Made by a program: the position numbers and the translations under genes
Part shown: one piece after another, positions 6,544-9,265 of the stretch
Layout of the letters: each line of letters opens with the position of its first letter
Position numbering within the stretch: position 1 is the stretch's first letter
The notes under the pieces: model-generated
Databases searched by the model: none
What the model was told of the DNA's origin: nothing
Seen by the model: only the letters and a program-made list of their open reading frames with translations
NCBI GenBank assembly: GCA_964427655.1
Contig: CAYRWE010000202.1
Span: 1 to 9,265, forward strand
DNA: 9,265 nt
Reading direction: 5' to 3'
Source of the DNA: CAVQNQ01 sp964427655
Lineage (GTDB): Bacteria; Acidobacteriota; Terriglobia; Bryobacterales; Bryobacteraceae

Positions 6544-7518
6544 TCAATTGACGTTCCCCAGAAACCAATCCACTACCCGGCCGAAGACCGCTTCCAGACC
6601 CTGGGGCAACTGCTGATTCGGAAGGTCCAAGGCATGGTCGGCACCTTCGATTCGCTCAAACACGGCGTCGCGCTGTTTTGCGGCCAGTTCGGCACGCAGG
6701 ACATCGAACCCCGCGATGGGCTGCTGCGTGTCGGCGGTCCCGTGGACGAAATATAGAAGTGCGTGGGATTTGAGGGCCTCCGCGATGACGGAGGTCTTCA
6801 TGAAGCTGGACCACTGGCGGTACGTCTGCCCCCAACAGAACTTCGTAGCACTCTCCGGATCTTTCCGGATTTCGTTCCAACACGCGTAGACTTCCTCTTC
6901 CGGATCTAATCGGCGACTACGCATATATTCGGCCAGATGGAACAGATAGACTGGCCCGCCTCCCGATAAAGACGCGGCGTGCGTCACTGCCGGCGATACG
7001 TTCGAGACGCGCATCGCTACGATGCCGCCCTCCGAAATGCCGATCGCGAGCGTCTTCGAAGCGCCGACGCCCGGCAATGCCTGCGCCGCGTGGATTGCGT
7101 CCGCTATAGTGGCGGCCCATCGGTCGAGCGTGAACGCGGCTCGAAATTCCGGACGGCACGCGCTCGCGTCGCCGTCATCGGGATGATCGTCCAGAAACTC
7201 GACTCCTGGCTTTTCGACCGCCAGGATGCGTGCGCGGCCGCGGGCTACCGAATAGAGAACGCCTTGCAGTCCACGGCTCATCCGCCCATCGACACTGACA
7301 AATTGAGAGGAGCAGCCCGTGCCTTGAATCCAGACGATCAGCGGGACCGGATGGCTGGGTGCCTGCTGAGTTGAGAGATAGAAGGTGATGCGTTGACCCT
7401 CTCTGCCCGCTGCGACGTACCGCCGAAACGGCTTATCGCCTACGGCATAGTCCTCCGCTGTGGCGAGCGCGGAACAGACGAGCAGATTGACAACCAGCAT
7501 CGAGCAGGCTTGAAGCAT
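6544..7518 (-). CDS. Secreted alpha/beta hydrolase
   Basis: I chose the ATG at 7518, giving 324 residues. A longer open frame runs to 7677, but it would overlap the upstream methyltransferase by 148 bases and its added 53 residues are low-complexity Arg/Gly/Ala. From 7518 the protein begins with a hydrophobic signal peptide (MLVVNLLVCSALATA, 7-21), likely cut at ATA|ED. The LLVC stretch is a poor lipobox, as Val stands before the Cys. The hydrolase core shows the oxyanion-side strand LIVWIQGTG (60-68), nucleophile elbow GISEGG with Ser162, acid Asp263 in FVHGTADTQQP, and His295 in EGADHALD. So the Ser-Asp-His triad is complete and the enzyme is probably an active periplasmic or extracellular esterase or peptidase of the dienelactone-hydrolase/prolyl-oligopeptidase type. 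Four to five cysteines in the mature part could form disulphides. The substrate is unknown. It starts 11 bases after the methyltransferase stop, so the two are probably co-transcribed. Confidence 0.88.
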   Translation of the reverse strand: MLQACSMLVVNLLVCSALATAEDYAVGDKPFRRYVAAGREGQRITFYLSTQQAPSHPVPLIVWIQGTGCSSQFVSVDGRMSRGLQGVLYSVARGRARILAVEKPGVEFLDDHPDDGDASACRPEFRAAFTLDRWAATIADAIHAAQALPGVGASKTLAIGISEGGIVAMRVSNVSPAVTHAASLSGGGPVYLFHLAEYMRSRRLDPEEEVYACWNEIRKDPESATKFCWGQTYRQWSSFMKTSVIAEALKSHALLYFVHGTADTQQPIAGFDVLRAELAAKQRDAVFERIEGADHALDLPNQQLPQGLEAVFGRVVDWFLGNVN

Positions 7519-7529
7519 AGCCGTCCGCC

Positions 7530-8879
7530 TTACACGATTACTTCCACGACCCTGGGAGGAGAGACTGCTTCGCCCACCACCAGGTTCACGTCCGTCTGCC
7601 CCGGCGCGAGGCCCGGCGGCAAGAGCGCGTTTACCTGCCGCAGCCCGGCCGGATCGGTCTCGGAGAGAAACACGCACGGCAGGTCATGGCCGCCCAGACG
7701 CACCAGCACTCGATCCGCGCGGCAGCTCTCGGGAATGCCGCGCACCCATAGCGAGATGCAGGCATCCTGGCGCGTGCGCACCTGGTTGCGCTCCCAGCTC
7801 TTGCCGTCAGCCACGATCTCGATCGCGATCTCCGCGCCACCGGGCGTGGCCAGCGATAGCTCGCGACGAGCTTCCTCGCTCACATCCACACCGAGCCGCA
7901 CGGAGTTGCTGAAGGCGCTTCCGGGCACCCGCAGGCGCAGGTCGCTCCAGCCCGCCGCGATCCCGCTGGGCAGCTTGAAAATGGCGTGCCACCCGTCGCC
8001 GCCGCTCGAGAAGACCTGGACGGGCCGCGCCGCGTAGGGGCCGATCTCCGCGAAGACGTCATCCGGCCCGAGCGCTGCCCCGGCTGCCTTGAACCACACC
8101 GAAACGTAATCGTCGCGCGAGGCGGAAAAGTTGCGATCGAGCGAGACCCCGTTCTCCACGGAAACGATATACGGCGCGGGGCCGCTGCCCTCCGGCGTAT
8201 CCCAGCGGCGCCGGCAGACCACGTGCGCGCGGTCGTCCAGCACGCTCACAAGCTCGACCCGCACGAAGCCCGCCGCGCGGCACATGGCCGTAAGGCAGGC
8301 GGTATTGGGACCCACCCAGTTATCGAACTGCCCGCACAGCTCGGTGGTTTCGTAGAACTCCAGCACGGGCTTGAGGTTCGGATCGCGGCCGTCGTCAGTC
8401 ACGAAGGATTCCACGCAGACCAGGTCCTTGGCCAGCGCGCAGACCCGGTCCAGCGCCAGCATGGGATGTTTCAAATGGTAGAGCACGCCCAGGAACAGGA
8501 CGATATCGAACTGGCCGAGATCCGCCGGCCGCAGGTCGCATACATCGGCCACCACGTACTCCGCGCGCGAGTCAAGCAGCTCGCGGGCGCGCAGAAATGT
8601 CGCGCTGCGCACGGCGTCTACGGCCACCACCGAAGCGCCGCGGCGCTCCATCTCGAAGGTGAACCAGCCGTCCCAGGCGCCTATATCGAGCACGCGCATG
8701 CCGGTGAGGTCCGCGGGGATGGGAAACTGGCGCACGCGCGTATGCAACTGGTCCAGGGTCTGTAGGCCGCGGATGGTTTCGCCATTGGGCAGCTCGATCG
8801 AGTGATACCAGCCGAGCGACTGCAATTGCTCGATCTGTTTGCGGGTTGCCGAGGTAACGGCCGGATTGCCTGCCTTCAT
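7530..8879 (-). CDS. CmoB-like methyltransferase with two C-terminal Ig-like repeats
   Basis: The 449-residue protein has two parts. Residues 1-225 form a class I SAM methyltransferase of the DUF1698/Methyltransf_9 group: the lead-in GWYHSIELPNGETIRG (23-38), glycine loop VLDIGAWDGWF (63-73), acidic Asp88 in VVAVDAV, VLFLGVLYHLKHP (127-139), and the later QFDNWVGPN (184-192). CmoB, a tRNA wobble-uridine enzyme, belongs here, but so do methyltransferases acting on sugars and lipids, so the substrate is open. Residues about 236-449 are two beta-rich repeats, 257-332 and 373-448. Each has an S-V/L-W start, a V..IG/LGG strand, a P-V-F turn, an LP.G.A.G turn and a final Ser-Pro/Asn segment. They resemble TIGR03437, an Ig-like domain common in Solibacter proteins. 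There is no signal peptide. The gene begins 27 bases after bshB1, with a weak GGAA before its ATG. Confidence 0.88.
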   Translation of the reverse strand: MKAGNPAVTSATRKQIEQLQSLGWYHSIELPNGETIRGLQTLDQLHTRVRQFPIPADLTGMRVLDIGAWDGWFTFEMERRGASVVAVDAVRSATFLRARELLDSRAEYVVADVCDLRPADLGQFDIVLFLGVLYHLKHPMLALDRVCALAKDLVCVESFVTDDGRDPNLKPVLEFYETTELCGQFDNWVGPNTACLTAMCRAAGFVRVELVSVLDDRAHVVCRRRWDTPEGSGPAPYIVSVENGVSLDRNFSASRDDYVSVWFKAAGAALGPDDVFAEIGPYAARPVQVFSSGGDGWHAIFKLPSGIAAGWSDLRLRVPGSAFSNSVRLGVDVSEEARRELSLATPGGAEIAIEIVADGKSWERNQVRTRQDACISLWVRGIPESCRADRVLVRLGGHDLPCVFLSETDPAGLRQVNALLPPGLAPGQTDVNLVVGEAVSPPRVVEVIV

Positions 8880-8906
8880 ATCAGCGGTTCCATTGTGCCA
8901 CGCGCG

Positions 8907-9265
8907 CTAGATCGACCTCACCGGCATACCCACGATGTCGCCGATCTCCATGGCTTCTTTTACCACGAACGGCTCCCCGTAGCGGGCTCCGATCAGGTTG
9001 CCATAGAACCGCGCGATGGCGCCCAGGCGCTCGCGGATCTCGGTCTCCCGCGGAAACAGCCCCGCGCCCTCACCGGTGGCCCCGTATTGCGAGCTGTAAC
9101 TCAAGAGCGCGGACATGCGGCGCTCGAACTGCGCGCCGATATCTACCACGAACGAGGGCTTCACGTCGGCGTACACACTGGCGTACAGGATCTTGAACGG
9201 CCGGTGGGGTTCGGAGTAGGGATCGAGCTTCTTCAGGCCCGCCAGGAAGCAGGCCTCGTAGCCCA
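8907..9265 (-). CDS. bshB1: Bacillithiol biosynthesis deacetylase BshB1 (C-terminal part)
   Basis: The frame is open to the right edge of the window, so the N-terminus, which should hold the zinc motif HPDH-like region, is not visible; 118 codons and the TAG stop are. BshB1 removes the acetyl group from N-acetylglucosaminyl malate, the second step of bacillithiol synthesis. The visible part matches the family's C-terminal third: ACFLAGLKK, then PHRPFKILYAS, then KPSFVVDIG followed by FERRMSALLSYSSQYG and a closing ARFYGNLIGARYGEPF segment. The His of PHRP is a conserved position in PIG-L-type deacetylases. A GTG lies inside the gene at 9176 and is not the start, because the matching region continues upstream. 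Acidobacteria are among the groups reported to carry bsh genes. BshA is not in view; it may lie just outside. Confidence 0.88.
   Translation of the reverse strand, partial: GYEACFLAGLKKLDPYSEPHRPFKILYASVYADVKPSFVVDIGAQFERRMSALLSYSSQYGATGEGAGLFPRETEIRERLGAIARFYGNLIGARYGEPFVVKEAMEIGDIVGMPVRSI

Noticed and set aside
7519..7677. N-terminal extension of the hydrolase to an ATG at 7677
   Set aside because: It would overlap the methyltransferase by 148 bases, adds Arg/Gly-rich residues unlike a protein start, and would bury the signal peptide.
7986..8765. 259-codon plus-strand open frame opposite the CmoB-like methyltransferase
   Set aside because: It is antisense to a gene with intact SAM-binding motifs and has no motif of its own.
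8907..9176. A separate 89-residue gene starting at the GTG at 9176
   Set aside because: The BshB1-like match continues upstream in the same frame to the window edge, so the GTG is an internal valine codon.

Overview
The window looks like chromosomal DNA of a GC-rich, free-living bacterium, most likely an acidobacterium of the Solibacter/Bryobacter type. This is inference from three things: the overall base composition; a pair of C-terminal repeats in one methyltransferase that resemble the TIGR03437 domain, which is typical of Solibacter proteins; and a BshB1-type bacillithiol deacetylase next to ordinary housekeeping genes. No rRNA, tRNA, CRISPR array, insertion sequence or phage gene is visible. 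Nine protein genes fill nearly all of the sequence, and the two at the window edges are cut off.

Layout, left to right. A plus-strand SAM methyltransferase (5' end missing) converges on a minus-strand bacteriohemerythrin. The hemerythrin has its own -10 box and three Shine-Dalgarno-like motifs. Next to it, also on the minus strand, lie topA (DNA topoisomerase I with five zinc ribbons) and, upstream, dprA (DNA-processing protein). The order dprA then topA is common in bacteria and is probably one transcription unit. It ends in a large GC-rich hairpin directly after the topA stop codon. Upstream of dprA, on the same strand, is a secreted protein of unknown function with beta-propeller-like features. 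Diverging from it is a 91-residue plus-strand protein of unknown function.

The right third is a tight minus-strand cluster, read from the right edge inward: the C-terminal part of bshB1, then a CmoB-like methyltransferase carrying two tandem Ig-like C-terminal repeats, then a secreted alpha/beta hydrolase with an intact Ser-Asp-His triad. The gaps are 27 and 11 bases, which suggests co-transcription.

Most of the window is ordinary core genome. The most unusual item is the fusion of a cytoplasmic-type methyltransferase to duplicated beta-rich repeats normally found in exported proteins. I found no clear evidence of a new multi-gene system.
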